Positions 20,073 through 31,459 of a stretch of 64,000 nucleotides of DNA are shown here, in pieces. The stretch comes from Numida meleagris (lineage: Eukaryota > Chordata > Aves > Galliformes > Numididae): the NCBI RefSeq assembly GCF_002078875.1, contig NW_018364561.1, positions 24,092 through 88,091 on the forward strand, written 5' to 3'. A model generated the notes under the pieces. The model did no database searches. It was not told the DNA's origin and was given only the letters and a program-made list of their open reading frames with translations. Numbering within the stretch: position 1 is the stretch's first letter; each line of letters opens with the position of its first letter. The position numbers and the translations under genes are program-made.

Positions 20073-20600
20073 TGATCACCACCACTCTCTGAGCCCAGCT
20101 CTCCAGCCAGTACTTTACCCAGCGAAGAGTGTTCCTGCCCAGGACACAGGTTGCTAGCCTCCCCAGGACAATACTGTGCCATATTCCCCAGTGCATTCAG
20201 GAAAGGCTGAAGATTCTCCTTAGCCCTCCTCTAACTGTTAATATATTTGTTAAAAAAATTTTTTTGTTCTCTTTTACCCTAATGGCCAGGTTGAATTCAA
20301 GCTTGGTTTTTGCCTTTCCCCTTTTCTCCCTACATATGCTAATGGCTTCTTCATACTCTCCCTGACTTGCCCATCCCTTCTTCCTCAGAAGGTAGACTCT
20401 TTTTCTCCTGGCACATCAGAAAAATTTCCCTTTTCATCCACGCTGGTCTTCATCCCCAGCTGCTCATCCTATGGAAGAGGGGGACAGCCTGCACCTACAC
20501 ATACATGACTTCCATCTAGAGGGGTGTCCAGTCTTCCTGGACACCTTTACCCTACAGGACTGAATCGCAAGGGACCCTCCCCACCAGTGTCCTGAACAGT

Positions 20601-20816
20601 TCAAAGTCTGCGCTCTGGAAGCCCAAGGCAGCAGTTTTGCTGCCCCCTCCTGACTTCACCAAGAATCAAGAACTCTACCACTTCATTGTCACTCTGCCCA
20701 AGACAGCGCCCAACCTTCACATCTCCCACCAGACCTCTGTTTGTGAACAGCAGGTCTAGAGAGACATTTCCCCTAGTAGGCTCTCTCACCAGCTGCATCA
20801 GGAAGTTATCTTCCAC
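20601..20816 (-). pseudogene. CR1 endonuclease C-terminus remnant
   Basis: The frame starts MEDNFLMQLVREPTRGNVSL and continues DLLFTNRGLVGD and VGRCLGQSDNEVVEFLILGE, the end of the LINE endonuclease domain. The usual SDH motif is SDN here, so a catalytic His is replaced by Asn. It belongs to the CR1 at 18541-20890. Confidence 0.8.
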
Positions 20817-20890
20817 ACACTCTAGAAACCTCCCAGACTGCTTCTTCTGTGCTGTATTACATTTCCAGTATATATCAAGGAAGTGATACC

Positions 20891-21400
20891 AGGGAAGTTT
20901 CCATCACATAAATCAAAAGAAGTCTGGGCTCATTCAGCCTATAAAACTAGAGGAAGAATCAGAACTAGATGGTGTTTCTGTAATCACTGTACAAGATTAG
21001 TCTGTAGGTAAAATGTTTTTGAAAGAAAGTTATCTTTACAGTCTTTGTCTGTAAGGATAAAAAGTAAAAATTAGGGTTTGCAGCTCATTCTTAAGTTTTC
21101 TTCTGTGTTTTGATTCCTCACAAAATTCACTATAGCAGAACTGGAATCATACCATTAATTCTGAAAATTAATATCCTAGTGACAGTTTTTCTCCTGGATT
21201 TAAAAACAACTACAACAACCCTGAATATTAAGATGCTAGGCTTATCTAAGGATTATCTTCCCTTGCAAGACACATGACTCATGACAAACTTGGCTGCATC
21301 AGAAAGGAAATGACACACTCTTCCTAATTCCTTAGTTTTCTAGAAATAAGTGATCAAATGAGATACTTCAGAATGGGAGGTTACTAACTTCACAAGTGTT
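20891..21400. other. unique DNA up to assembly gap
   Basis: AT-rich unique sequence; nothing recognised before the run of N. Confidence 0.5.
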
Positions 21401-21780
21401 NNNNNNNNNNNNNNNNNNNNNNNNNNNNNNNNNNNNNNNNNNNNNNNNNNNNNNNNNNNNNNNNNNNNNNNNNNNNNNNNNNNNNNNNNNNNNNNNNNNN
21501 NNNNNNNNNNNNNNNNNNNNNNNNNNNNNNNNNNNNNNNNNNNNNNNNNNNNNNNNNNNNNNNNNNNNNNNNNNNNNNNNNNNNNNNNNNNNNNNNNNNN
21601 NNNNNNNNNNNNNNNNNNNNNNNNNNNNNNNNNNNNNNNNNNNNNNNNNNNNNNNNNNNNNNNNNNNNNNNNNNNNNNNNNNNNNNNNNNNNNNNNNNNN
21701 NNNNNNNNNNNNNNNNNNNNNNNNNNNNNNNNNNNNNNNNNNNNNNNNNNNNNNNNNNNNNNNNNNNNNNNNNNNNNNNN
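21401..21780. other. assembly gap (380 N)
   Basis: Run of N. The left flank is unique DNA and the right flank is already inside a plus-strand CR1 linker region, so the 5' end of that CR1 is hidden in the gap. Confidence 0.99.
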
Positions 21781-21936
21781 AGACAGGGAGAAGGCTGAAG
21801 TACTCAAGGAGTTCTTTGCCTCAGTCCTCACTGGCAGTCAGGCTTCCCACATCTCTCATGTCCCTGAACCTCAAGGCAAGGGTCAGGGGAGCAACAAGCC
21901 CCGACTGTAAGAGCAGAGCAAGTCCAAGACTGTCTC

Positions 21937-22215
21937 ATGACACTGAATATGTACAAGTCTATGGGACCCGACAACATGCAACCCAGAGTTCTGAAGGAAC
22001 AGGCTGCTGTGGTTGCCTGTTCACTCTCCATCCTACTCAAAAAGTCATGGCTGTCAGATGTAGTTTCCAGTGACTGGAAAAAGGGAAACATTACTCCCAT
22101 TTTTAAGAAAGGGAGAAAGGAAGACCCAGGGAACTACAGGCCAGGGAGCCTCATGTCTTATGCCTGGGAAGATCATGGAACAGATCCTCCTGAAAGATAT
22201 GTTAAGGTGATCTGA
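21937..22215 (+). pseudogene. CR1 reverse transcriptase N-terminal remnant
   Basis: The frame carries [38 protein letters not shown] and [13 protein letters not shown]. These are the first reverse transcriptase blocks; NYRPVSLTS is the usual form of the last. A frameshift near 22160 ends the similarity. Confidence 0.85.
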
Positions 22216-22458
22216 GATAGCTGGCATGGCTTCACCAAAAGCAAACCATGTCTGATCAATCTGGTACCCTTCAATGATGGAGGGACAGCATCAGTGGAAT
22301 CAGGAAGGACAACTAATGTCTTAACCTGGACTTGTGCAAAGCCTTTGACGTGAACCAGCACCACTCCCTTATCTCTAAATTGGAGACAGATGGTTTTGAA
22401 TGCTGGACTATTTGGTGGATAAAAAAATTGGCTGGATGGTTAAAAACGGGGGGTTGCG

Positions 22459-22833
22459 GTGAACAGACTTATGTGCAGGTGGAGGTCAGCTGTAACTGGT
22501 GTGCCCCAGGGTTCTGTCTTGGGACTGGTGCTCTTCAACATCCTTATCAGTGATGTAGACAGTGGGATTGAGTGCACACTCAGCAAGTTTGCTGATCACA
22601 CCAAGCTGTGTGGTGCAGTTGACAGAATGGAAGGAAGGAATGCCATCCAAAGAGACCTGTACAGGCTTCAGAAGTGTGAGCCTAGTGAGGTTCAGGAAGA
22701 CCAAGTGCAAGCGAGATATTGCACTTCGGGTTGGGGCAATCCCACATATGGCTACAGACTGGGAGAAGAAGTCCTTGAGAGCAGCCCTGCAGAGAAGGAG
22801 TTAGAGTCTTGGTGGATGAAAAGATGGACATGA
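22459..22833 (+). pseudogene. CR1 reverse transcriptase catalytic remnant, FADH
   Basis: The frame includes VTGVPQGSVLGLVLFNILIS at about residues 12-31 and KFADHTKLCGAVDRMEGR. The catalytic block is FADH at 22588-22599 instead of FADD, so the second metal-binding Asp is lost. Downstream it runs LYRLQKCE and shifts frame. Not functional. Confidence 0.87.
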
Positions 22834-23526
22834 GCCAGCAGTGTGCCCTTGCAGCCTGGAAGGCCAATTGTATCCTGGGCTGCATCTACAGAGGGATGGC
22901 CAGCAGGCTAAGGGAGTTAATTCTTCCTCTCTACTCTGCCTTTGTGAGACACCACCAGGAGTACTGAGTTCAGGCCTGGGGCCCTCAGCAATAGAAAGAT
23001 GCAGTTCAGTTGGATCTGGTCCTGAGGAGGGCCAGGAAGATGATCAGAGGCATGGAACATCTCTCATGAAGAAAGGTTGAGGGAACAGGACTTGTGTAGC
23101 TTGGAGAAGAGAAAGCTCTGGGGAGACCACATTGTGGTCTTCCAGTACATGAAAGCAGCTTATAATCAGGAGGCAGACTGACTTTTTATGTAGTCTGATT
23201 TGATAGGACAAGGAGAATTGTCTGAAACTAAAAGAGGGGAGATTTAGCTTAGATGTAATGGGGAAATTTTTCACTTATCAGGTGGAGAGGTACTGTAATA
23301 CATTACCCACTGAAGCTGTGGATGCCCCATCATTGGAGGTGTTCATGGTCAGGCTGGATGGGGCCCTGGGCATAGTGACGTAGTGGGTGGCAATTCTGCC
23401 CATTGCAGGGGCTTAGAACTAGATGATCTTTATGTTTCTTTCCAACCTAACCCATTCTTTGATTCTATGATTGGCATATGCCAATATCTCATTATTTATT
23501 CATCAAACATTACTACAACCTAATGG

Positions 23527-23722
23527 TGACGCACTGGAACAGGTTGCCCAGGGAGGTTGTGGATGCCCCGTCCCTGGAGGCATTCAAGGCCAGGCTGGAC
23601 GTGGCTCTGGGCAGCCTGGTCTAGTGGTTGGCGACCCTGCACTCAGCAGGGGGGATGAAAACTCGATGATCTTGGAGGTCCTTTTCAACCCAGGCCATTT
23701 TATTATTCTATGATTCTGTGAT
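23527..23722 (+). mobile_element. CR1 LINE 3' end, 5'-truncated
   Basis: Plus-strand CR1 3' UTR only: GGTGACGCACTGGAACAGGT to CATTTTATTATTCTATGATT. It shares GGGGGGATGAAAACTCGATG and the terminal words with the copy at 8390-8690. It lies 54 bases downstream of the previous CR1 in the same orientation. Confidence 0.93.
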
Positions 23723-24266
23723 AATACTAGTTTCAACATTAATTTTCATTAAAAATTGACAACCTCTTTCGTGAAAGAGGTAAAAAAATCAGGCTAAATA
23801 CAGTTTTGTGGTTTTTAACTTTTTTTTTTTAATTAATTTTTAAGATAATTTATTCTTTGAGAGTCTTCAGATTTACAATCATCTCCAAGATTTTGTGTGC
23901 TAAAGTTTGGGAAACCGGACTAATTCTGAATATTATGGATTTAGCCCATCAAAAATTAGAATCTTTATCACAACCAGGAAAAGGATATAAAATTCCGTCC
24001 TCCATCTTTCTTTCACGTTTGTTCAACAACATATTGGTTATGAAGCAGTGTGAAACCTCAACTAAGCAGGAGAAGCAGGCTGATAAAGTGCTTTTCTTTA
24101 GCTTTGTATTGTAAACACTCCTACTCAGTGTTCTGTCAGGATAAAACTTACACACCCAAACATATTTTTATTATGCTTATTTATATTTGCCATTCAGTTA
24201 TGAATGTGCACACAAAGTACACTCTCTGTTTGTTTTTTCGGTAAGACACTGTGGAGAATTTACTAG
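23723..24266. other. unique DNA
   Basis: AT-rich unique sequence with a T-rich run near 23819-23830; no gene recognised. Confidence 0.5.
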
Positions 24267-24325
24267 TTGGTCTTGACAATCCTTATAGGTCCCTTCCACC
24301 TTGGTATGTTTTATGATTCTGTAAA
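24267..24325 (+). mobile_element. CR1 LINE 3' terminal scrap
   Basis: About 60 bases matching the end of a CR1: GGTCTTGACAATCC, GGTCCCTTCCACCTTGGTAT, GTTTTATGATTCTGTAA. Confidence 0.75.
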
Positions 24326-24705
24326 TAGCTTCCTATTGAGTTCCTTGAAAAGAAGTTTGTAATCATCTAAATAGTATTTTTTTTATTCAAATGTGCGGTA
24401 TTCTCATCTTAAATTCATCATGACTTTAAGATAATACTGTCACTTGAAAATTACGTTTTTTTTATGCATATTCCTATTCTGACTCTCTGTCTTTGCATTG
24501 GTGTTATTTTTATGTGTCTGGGGATAGCATGAGGAGTTTTTCTAACTGAAAAATCTCAAAAATGTTCTTTATTGTTTCTAACCCCTTCATTTTCTTCCCT
24601 GACATCCTAGATAAGCTCAAACAAATCTTTTCTGAATCTGTTTGGTCAATGTCGGTGACTTTTAGAATTAATGTGGCTTGATCCTTGGAAAAAAAGAGCT
24701 TGAAT
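24326..24705. other. unique DNA
   Basis: AT-rich unique sequence; nothing recognised. Confidence 0.5.
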
Positions 24706-25965
24706 TAATAGAATCTTAGTATTATTGAATCCTTTACATTGGAAAAGACCTTCGAGGTCATCATATCCAACCATCAACTTGACTTATCACACCCCATCAT
24801 TAAATTATATCTTTTAGTGCCATGTCCACAGGTGTCTTAAATATCTCCAGGAATGAGGAGATCACCGACTCCCTGAGCAGCCTGTTCCAAATGCTTGAGC
24901 ACTCTCTCTGTGAAGAAATTCTTCTGGATATCCAATCTAAACCTCTCCTTGTGCAACCTGAAGACTTCTCCTTGTGAGAAATGTCACCTGAAAAAAGAGA
25001 CCCACTCCTCCTCACCGCAGCTTCCTTTCAGGTAGTCACAGAGAGCAATGTGGTGGCAACAGCCCTCAACCTCCTCTTCTTCATATGAAGCAACACCAGT
25101 TCCCTCATTCAGCACTCATACATTTTCTTGTTCCTTCACCACCTTCTCTGCTCTTTACTGCGCACACTCAAGCAACTCGGTATCTGTCATGTAGTGAGGG
25201 GCCCAAAACTGAACACAGAACTTGAGGTGTGGTCTCGCCAGTATCACATACTGGGGGATAATCACTTCCCTAGTCCTGCTCACAACACTATTTCTGATAA
25301 AGGCAAGAGTGCCATTGGCCTTCTCAGCCACCTGGGCACCCTGTAGGTTCATGTTCAGTTGGCTGTCAGCAAGCACCCCAGATCCTTTCCTGCTGGGCAC
25401 CATTCCAGCCACTCTTTGCCAAGCCTATCTCTCTGCATGGGGTTGTTATGACCCAGATGCAGGATCTGACATTTAGCTTTGTAGAACGTCACTTGATTGG
25501 ACGTGGCCAATCAAATGATCCAGCCTGCCCAGATCCCTTGGCAAAGCCTCCCTACCCTCACGCATATCAGCAATCCTGCCTAACTTGGTATCATCTGCAG
25601 ACTTACTAAGTGTGCACACAATCCTGTCATCCAGATTACTGATAAAAATTTTAAACAAAACTGTCCACAAGGCTGAGACCTGGGGGACAATACTGGTGAC
25701 CAGCTGCCAACTAGATTGAACTCCATTCACTAGGACTATCAGAGCTTGGCCATCCAGCCAGTAGTTAACTGTGAGAATTATACACCTGTCCAAGCCATGA
25801 GCAGCCATTTTCTATGGCAGAGCAGTGTGAGAAACAGTATCAAACACTTTGTTAAAATACACTTAAACAACATCCACAGCTTCTTCCTCATCTACTGAGG
25901 TGGTCGTATTGTCGCAGAAGGATATCAGGTCAGAACTGACTTCATTCTGTTTACAGGAATGCAAA
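24706..25965 (-). mobile_element. CR1 LINE, reverse transcriptase to 3' end
   Basis: Minus-strand copy starting with the 3' terminus (TTGGAAAAGACCTTCGAGGT). It runs through the 3' UTR and the reverse transcriptase C-terminus and central motifs, and stops near 25965 (AGAAGGATATCAGGTCAG). It is the same subfamily as the copy at 18541-20890 and strongly diverged. 5'-truncated in the usual way. Confidence 0.92.
25473..25808 (-). pseudogene. CR1 reverse transcriptase catalytic remnant, SADD
   Basis: The frame has [20 protein letters not shown] and [22 protein letters not shown] is changed to PQVS and FADD to SADD (25590-25601), so key motifs are altered. The frame is still open for 111 codons. 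Confidence 0.85.
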
Positions 25966-26024
25966 TGAAACTTCTAAAAAATATTCGTGTTTAAGAAGAG
26001 GTAAATTTTGCATTAATTCCTGTG

Positions 26025-26110
26025 ATCCAGGGGAGTTGTGGAGTCTCCTTCTCTGGAGATATTCCAGACCTTGCTTGGGTGCCTACCTGTGCAACCTGTA
26101 GAAGACTATA
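26025..26110 (+). mobile_element. CR1 LINE fragment (3' UTR)
   Basis: Plus-strand piece: GGGGAGTTGTGGAGTCTCCT, TCTGGAGATATTCCAGACC, CCTGTGCAACCTGTAGAA. This is the CR1 3' UTR of an older subfamily. Both ends are lost. Confidence 0.75.
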
Positions 26111-28785
26111 CCAGTTGATGTAACAAGTGCCAAATACTATGAAGCACAGAAGTATAGACTCTTTTAAAAAAAAGAAAAAGAAAGCAAGATAAAGTAGTAT
26201 TCATATCTTTTTTAGTATCTGGAGTGAAGGTCAAGTAACATGACAAGGACTGATCATCACTTAAAGAAATGTAGTAAAACTGTGGAAGAATATTTGAGTC
26301 ACACGGTCCAAAAGGGTTTCTCTTATACAGTCATGATGTTATTACCAAGAAGTAAATACAAAATACATAAACAGTAGATAGACATAAGCTTCAGCTATTT
26401 AAAAAAATGCAGTGTATGCACTGCCATAAGCATGACGTTATGAGGGTTCCCTGACCTGCAGATGTGTAGAGGGCACAGCCATTGTTTCCTTAGATTCCAT
26501 AAATGGACAAAAACATGAAGGCTTGGTTTGTATGAATTTCTCTACTATAAATTACTACAAACAACTACTAGTAAAACAAATATGTGCTACAAGTTACTAC
26601 ATTATTCCCATTAGTAAAGCAAGTACATACATATGCACACCTATATATATCATTGAGATGTTACTGGTATGAGGATTACCAAATCATTTCCAGGAGTGGG
26701 GCTAACTGACAGTGAAAAAGCCTGTCTTCATAGATGCTCTTTGTCACAGTGCCTGAAGTCTGCCTAATGTCCCCCATGAGGGTCTGGTCTGTCCAGAAGA
26801 TCTCAAGTGAAGAAGCTCTAACAGAGGAGTTCATTTTGGACAAATAGTGAGGTGATTTTTAAACCATTCTGGTGTAGATGCACAAGTGGCCACAGAACAT
26901 CAGTTCACTGTTGAGTCCTTGCTGACACCTGCTTTCCTGGAAGGGCACCTGGCTGTGTAATTTGTTTTGCACCCAACAAAGTCCTGCCAAGGAAGTTTTG
27001 GCGGAGATTTTCAGGAAAGTATTTGGGCTTCCAGCTAAGCAGATGTCCTTGGTCAATACATTTACTCGGTCATTCTTATCACAGTTCTACTGTATGCCTC
27101 ATTTAGTGTATGCAGAATTTCTATTCTGCTGTATTTTGAATGGTACACTTCTAATTTGCCTCATCCTGCTTTCTCTACTCTTTAGAAATCCCTGATAAAC
27201 ATTATTTGTTACAGACATCAGAAAGGCCCGGACAGATAAACTTCTTGGCTTTTCCAGTATAAAAATGTCACCTGATCCTTCTACCCTTCCTAACCAGATG
27301 TGTGGTAACTAAAAGCCACTTGAGTTTTGAAGTTTTGTAGTATGAAATGAAATCCTATAGAAGTATGTTTCCCCTTCTTAGATGATGGTCAAATGAAAAT
27401 ACATTTTTTCTCACCTTTGTGGATCATGCCTTATCTTTGCATTGTGTAAGAAAAAGCATTAGCCTGAATTAGTGGTCTCATTCCTAAGAATGGAAATAAT
27501 TTTACTGCATTTCAATAAATAAGGAAGTACCACAGAAACTAGTCTGAAGCTGAGTGAATTTAAGCAAAATCTGTGATGTGAGTATGCAATATTCTATGGG
27601 TAAACACATACAGTAAGTATACTAAAGCTGAATGTTACTCAAGCTTATATTGTTACAGCTGAAAACAGAATTTGGCTACAGAAGTCATCGAAGGAAGAAA
27701 TGAGAATAGTCTTTGTGTGTGACCATTTACTTTTGGCTTTAAGTAACGATAACTATTTTGCTGTGTCTTACATCCAAAATAGGCCTTGTAAGACAGCCAT
27801 ATACATTGTATGCACATTTGAACAGCAGGAACAATCTGTAAATGTGTATGTAAATGCAAAATAAAGCTGGATAATTTTTCTGTTGAATTGACCCTGAGGG
27901 ATTTTTTTCACCAGGACTCTGATCTCTTGCAAACAGCTCATAGCAGCTGCATTAGGAATAAAGCCAAAGCTGACTACAGTTTGTGAAGGGTGCACGCAGG
28001 AAAGCGCTCAGCCTTACATCCTTGTTCAGCTTAGAATTTGGTTCCACATCAGTGACCACAGGCTGGGCACATCGTTCAAACTGAGCAATGTAAAGTAAAT
28101 TATAACTGTGCCTCATATCTAATATGTTACCAAGATATGATAGCCCTATCTATGAGCAAAAGGAAGCCTTTAAATTCTTATGAAAATCTGCCTATCCATG
28201 TATTGTGTCTCTGACAGTCACTTATGCCTTAGGGTAGAATATTAAAACCTGGGAATGTGTAGTGTGATATTTCTTCCATGACATGCTTTCAGTATTCAAC
28301 TATTACATTCTTCCCATTGTGCTCAAAACTCTTACAAATGGCCCCTTGGAAATCTACATATTCCTGCTACTCTCAATGCTACTAAGAACCAAATTGTCAA
28401 TTTCTTTCAAATTTTTACTAGAATTTATTCTTCTGGTTGTTTCTTTGGTGATTACAATTATGCAGCTATTGGCTGCACTGCTTCTGGAGGCATAATCTTT
28501 TCTGTGTTTATTAATGAGTTAAGAGTGTATAGTTAGCATGCAGGTGGAAAGATGTATCCTCAGAGGATGATCACACTGTGGGTAGCAGATAAGATTCAGT
28601 TTCTTTTATAATGTGAAGGCAAATCATGGCCCATGATGTGAGGCAAATTCACAGCTCTTACTTGCTGGAACAACATATTTAGGTTCATACAAAGATCCAC
28701 AGGGTCTGTATTTCCTATGTGTCAGGTTTATCTAATGACTGAAGAATATTACTAGTAGATACAGCTGCCCATGTCCCTTTCTTTC
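26111..28785. other. 2.7 kb unique DNA
   Basis: AT-rich unique sequence with A-rich runs near 26165. No repeat, RNA gene or well-bounded exon recognised. Short open frames on both strands are not protein-like. Confidence 0.5.
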
Positions 28786-28936
28786 TTACAGCCCCTTTAG
28801 ATACTGACAGGCCGCTCTCAGGTCACCTCGCAGCCTTCTCTTCTCCATGCTGCACAGCCCCAGCTCTCTCAGCCTGTCCTCATAGAAGAGGTGTTCCATG
28901 CCTGGGATCATTTTTGTGGCCCTCCTCTGGACGATT
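28786..28936 (-). mobile_element. CR1 LINE internal fragment
   Basis: A minus-strand piece of the region around the end of ORF2: CTCTTCTCCATGCTGCACAG, CCCCAGCTCTCTCAGCCTGT, GTGGCCCTCCTCTGGACGA. Both ends are lost and there is no 3' terminus. Confidence 0.85.
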
Positions 28937-29660
28937 AAAGCATGTATTAGCAGAGAAGCCTCCACTGGTCTTTTCTGACCTTAGAAACATTGTCCTTAAG
29001 TTGGCGGAATTTGAACATAGGAGTCTCCTCTTTTACACAGTCAATAGCCCTAACTGCTAAGTTACACACAAATGATTTAAGCACATATATTGAGATCATA
29101 CCTGAGATTTAAAGAAACAAATCCCAAAATAGTTGAGTTAGCATGTTAACTGAAAGGTTATTTTGCTGACATTAAATATTGTATATGTTCAGTGAGTACT
29201 TTTATATGTAACATGAAAAGGTAAAAATGAAGATACACTTGTGGTGCACAAACTTTCCAAATGCAGTCTTATTATCAACATACACATGACAATTTGTTTT
29301 TTCTTAAGACGATGAGTGTATCTTTTTAAGTATACCTTTTCTCTCTTCCCTCCGAGAGATTTTACAAGGCAGAGGTTGTATCTGAGTTTTATAACCAGAA
29401 ACAGAGATAAAATTTTGTTTGTGTGAGAGCAGCCAATAAGGACATGCTGTTGCATGTCAAAGAGCTGGGTCAGTTGGTCTCAGTGGCCAAGGAAAAACTG
29501 ACAAGAAGTGCCAGCAGGCAATGAATGTGCCTGCAACCCACTGAGAGGACCTAATGGCCTGTACTGAGTCTGCATACTTGTAAATCCTGCAATTAGCAGT
29601 TAAGAGGTTGCTGGTGAGCTGTGGGGGCCTCCAGTGGAAATCTGAACTCTTGGCTTCAAG
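28937..29660. other. unique DNA before an exon candidate
   Basis: Unique sequence. From about 29460 the base composition becomes less AT-rich. No repeat recognised. Confidence 0.4.
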
Positions 29661-29801
29661 CAGGAGAGGATGCTCCAGGCTCTGAAGCACATGCTGAAGA
29701 AAGTAGAGAAAAAGATGGATATGAGTTCTGATAGAGCAGCTCTGATAAAATCATTAGACGCTTCTGGAGCTGCAAGTAATAGAACAATGGATCGCTTTAA
29801 G
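29661..29801 (+). CDS. candidate internal exon, phase 0-0, unidentified
   Basis: Open segment ending in CGCTTTAAG directly before a strong donor (GTAAGAAT). The 5' limit is an AG after TTGGCTTCA (29660) or three bases later; both keep phase 0. The peptide reads ERMLQALKHMLKKVEKKMDM and then SSDRAALIKSLDASGAASNR, ending TMDRFK. It is strongly helical and basic, with heptad-like spacing at its start, and looks like real protein. An in-frame stop lies upstream at 29643-29645, so the exon cannot extend left without splicing. The acceptor has a weak pyrimidine tract. The ATG at 29670 could also be a start codon in a first coding exon. Family not recognised. Confidence 0.42.
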
Positions 29802-30028
29802 GTAAGAATACATAGGAAATAATATTGCACCCTCTTTGCTGTAAATAATGTCCTCCATTCGTTACAATGATTTTAGAGAAGTAACTATGCCAGCTGTTCA
29901 TACCATACAAAATTAGACTCATTTACACTGTTTGAGAACATAACTGCTCTAAACTCTTCTACAACACGACTCAAGGATCACTTACTCAAGAAATGGAAAG
30001 ACCAGACTTGACTTCCAACACTTGCCCC
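29802..30028. other. unique DNA, possible intron start
   Basis: Unique sequence between the donor site and the next CR1; nothing else recognised. Confidence 0.4.
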
Positions 30029-30312
30029 AGAATCATAGAATCATTGAATAGTTTGGGTTGGAAGGGACCTTTAAGCTCATCTAGTTCCAACCTCCCTGCT
30101 ATAGGCAGGGACACCTCCCTCTAGACCAGGTTGCTCACAGCCCCATCCAGCCTGGCCTTGAATGCTTCCAGGGAGGGGGCATCCACAACCTCACTGGGCA
30201 ACCTGTTCCAGTCTCACCACCCTCACAGTAAGGAATTTCTTCCTAATTTCTAGTCTAAATCTACCCTCTTCCAGTTTAAAACTATTTCCCCTCATCCTGT
30301 TGCTACATGCCC

Positions 30313-30660
30313 TCAGAAAAGGCCCTCCCCATCTTTTCTGTAGGCCCCCTTCTGGTACTGGAAGGCTGCTATGTTGTCCCCCTGGAGCCTTCTCTTCTCC
30401 AGGCTGAAGAGCCCCAGCTGTCTCAGCCTGTTCTCATAGGGGAGATGCTCCAGCCCTCTGATAATCTTTGTGGCCCTCGTCTGGACCCTCTCCAACAGCT
30501 CCATGTCCTTCTTATGTTGGGGGCTCCAGAACTGGATGCTGTACTCTAGGTGGGGTCTCACAAGAGCAGAGTAGTGGGGCAGAATCACCTCCCTCAACCT
30601 GCTGGTCACACTCTTCTTGATGCAACCCAGAATATGGTTGGCCTTCTGGGCTGCAAACAC
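30313..30660 (-). pseudogene. CR1 reverse transcriptase C-terminus
   Basis: The frame starts with [20 protein letters not shown] and continues [38 protein letters not shown] and [20 protein letters not shown]. This is the conserved C-terminal part of ORF2 and is open for 115 codons. It is separated from the catalytic part by a stop just upstream. Confidence 0.88.
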
Positions 30661-30663
30661 ACA

Positions 30664-31196
30664 TTACCAGCTCATTTTGAGTCTTTCATCAGTCAACACT
30701 CCCAGATTTTTCTCTTCATGGGTGCTCTCAAGCCATTCTCTGCCCAACCGGCGTATGTGCTTGGGATTGCCCCGGCCCAGGTGCAGGACCTTGCACTTGG
30801 CCGTGTTGAACTTCATGAGGTTGGCATGGGCCCACCTCTCAAGCCTGTCCAGGTCCTTCTGGATGGCATCCCTTCCCTCTAGCTTGTCAATGGCACCACT
30901 CAGCTTGGTGTTATCCGCAAACTTGCTGAGGGTGCACTTGATCCCACTGTCCACGTTGCCTACAAAGATGTTAAATAAAACCAGTCATTGCACCAATCCC
31001 TGAGGAACGCCACTCGTCACCAGTCTCCACTTGGACATTGAGCCGTTGACCACAGCTCTGTGAGTGCGAGCATCCAGACAATTCCTTATCCAGCAAGTGG
31101 TCCATCCATCAAATCCATTTTTCTCCAATTTGGTGACCACGATGTCATGCAGGATAGCGTCAAATGCTTTGCACAAGTCCAGGTAGAAGGACCGAT
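30664..31196 (-). pseudogene. CR1 reverse transcriptase catalytic part, FADN
   Basis: Two frames, upstream first. 31196 downward carries [20 protein letters not shown] and [11 protein letters not shown], then breaks near 30985. 30954 downward has [35 protein letters not shown] and [13 protein letters not shown]. The catalytic block is FADN at 30910-30921, with the last Asp replaced by Asn, so even a frame-repaired copy would be inactive. Confidence 0.88.
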
Positions 31197-31459
31197 TGAG
31201 TTTAAATATCTTCAAGCAGAAAGAATATTTTAATGATATGGATGTCTCATGTCTCTGGGTGAATGAAAGTGTATGCCCTTCTTCCAATAATTCGTATTTT
31301 GAACTCCTTTTTGAGAGAGGCATTGCCTGGAGTACATAACTAAAAAGCAAAGATGAAGACAATTTATCTCACTATTCAGCAAATTAATCATTGAGGAATA
31401 TCTTCCTAAGTGCTTTCCTGTCCCTAAAAGTTGAATTGGGAGTTTGAACACTGAACCCA
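31197..31459. other. unique DNA between CR1 and LTR
   Basis: Short unique stretch; nothing recognised. It ends with ACCCA, which matches 4 of 5 bases of the sequence after the LTR. Confidence 0.4.

Larger units (their letters stand above)
18541..20890 (-). mobile_element. CR1 LINE (second subfamily), split by a nested CR1
   Basis: The plus-strand start TTATAGAATCACCAAGGTTG followed by GAAAAGACCTCCAAGATCAT marks the 3' end of a CR1 subfamily distinct from the copies at 30029 and 13515. It reads through the 3' UTR and reverse transcriptase C-terminus to about 19203. It is then interrupted by a plus-strand CR1 and resumes near 19774 with the next part of the reverse transcriptase. It continues, with a deletion near 20175, through the linker and into the endonuclease C-terminus near 20885. 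The two host parts are collinear with the element, so the inner copy is a later insertion. Confidence 0.92.
21781..23472 (+). mobile_element. CR1 LINE, linker to 3' end
   Basis: Plus-strand copy. It begins in the endonuclease-RT linker (GAGAAGGCTGAAGTACTCAA), covers the whole reverse transcriptase in broken frames and ends with a normal 3' UTR and terminus (CATTCTTTGATTCTATGATT). The 5' boundary is in the gap. Single-base frameshifts split the coding region into at least three frames. Confidence 0.93.
30029..31196 (-). mobile_element. CR1 LINE, reverse transcriptase to 3' end
   Basis: Minus-strand copy from the 3' terminus (AGAATCATAGAATCATTGAA) through the 3' UTR and most of the reverse transcriptase, stopping near 31196 (AAGTCCAGGTAGAAGGACCG). 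It looks the least diverged of the long copies: reading frames of 115, 96 and about 80 codons survive with few breaks. 5'-truncated. Confidence 0.94.

Noticed and set aside
21396..22073. Long open frames spanning runs of N (also 4097-4570)
   Set aside because: They are open only because N codons cannot be read as stops.
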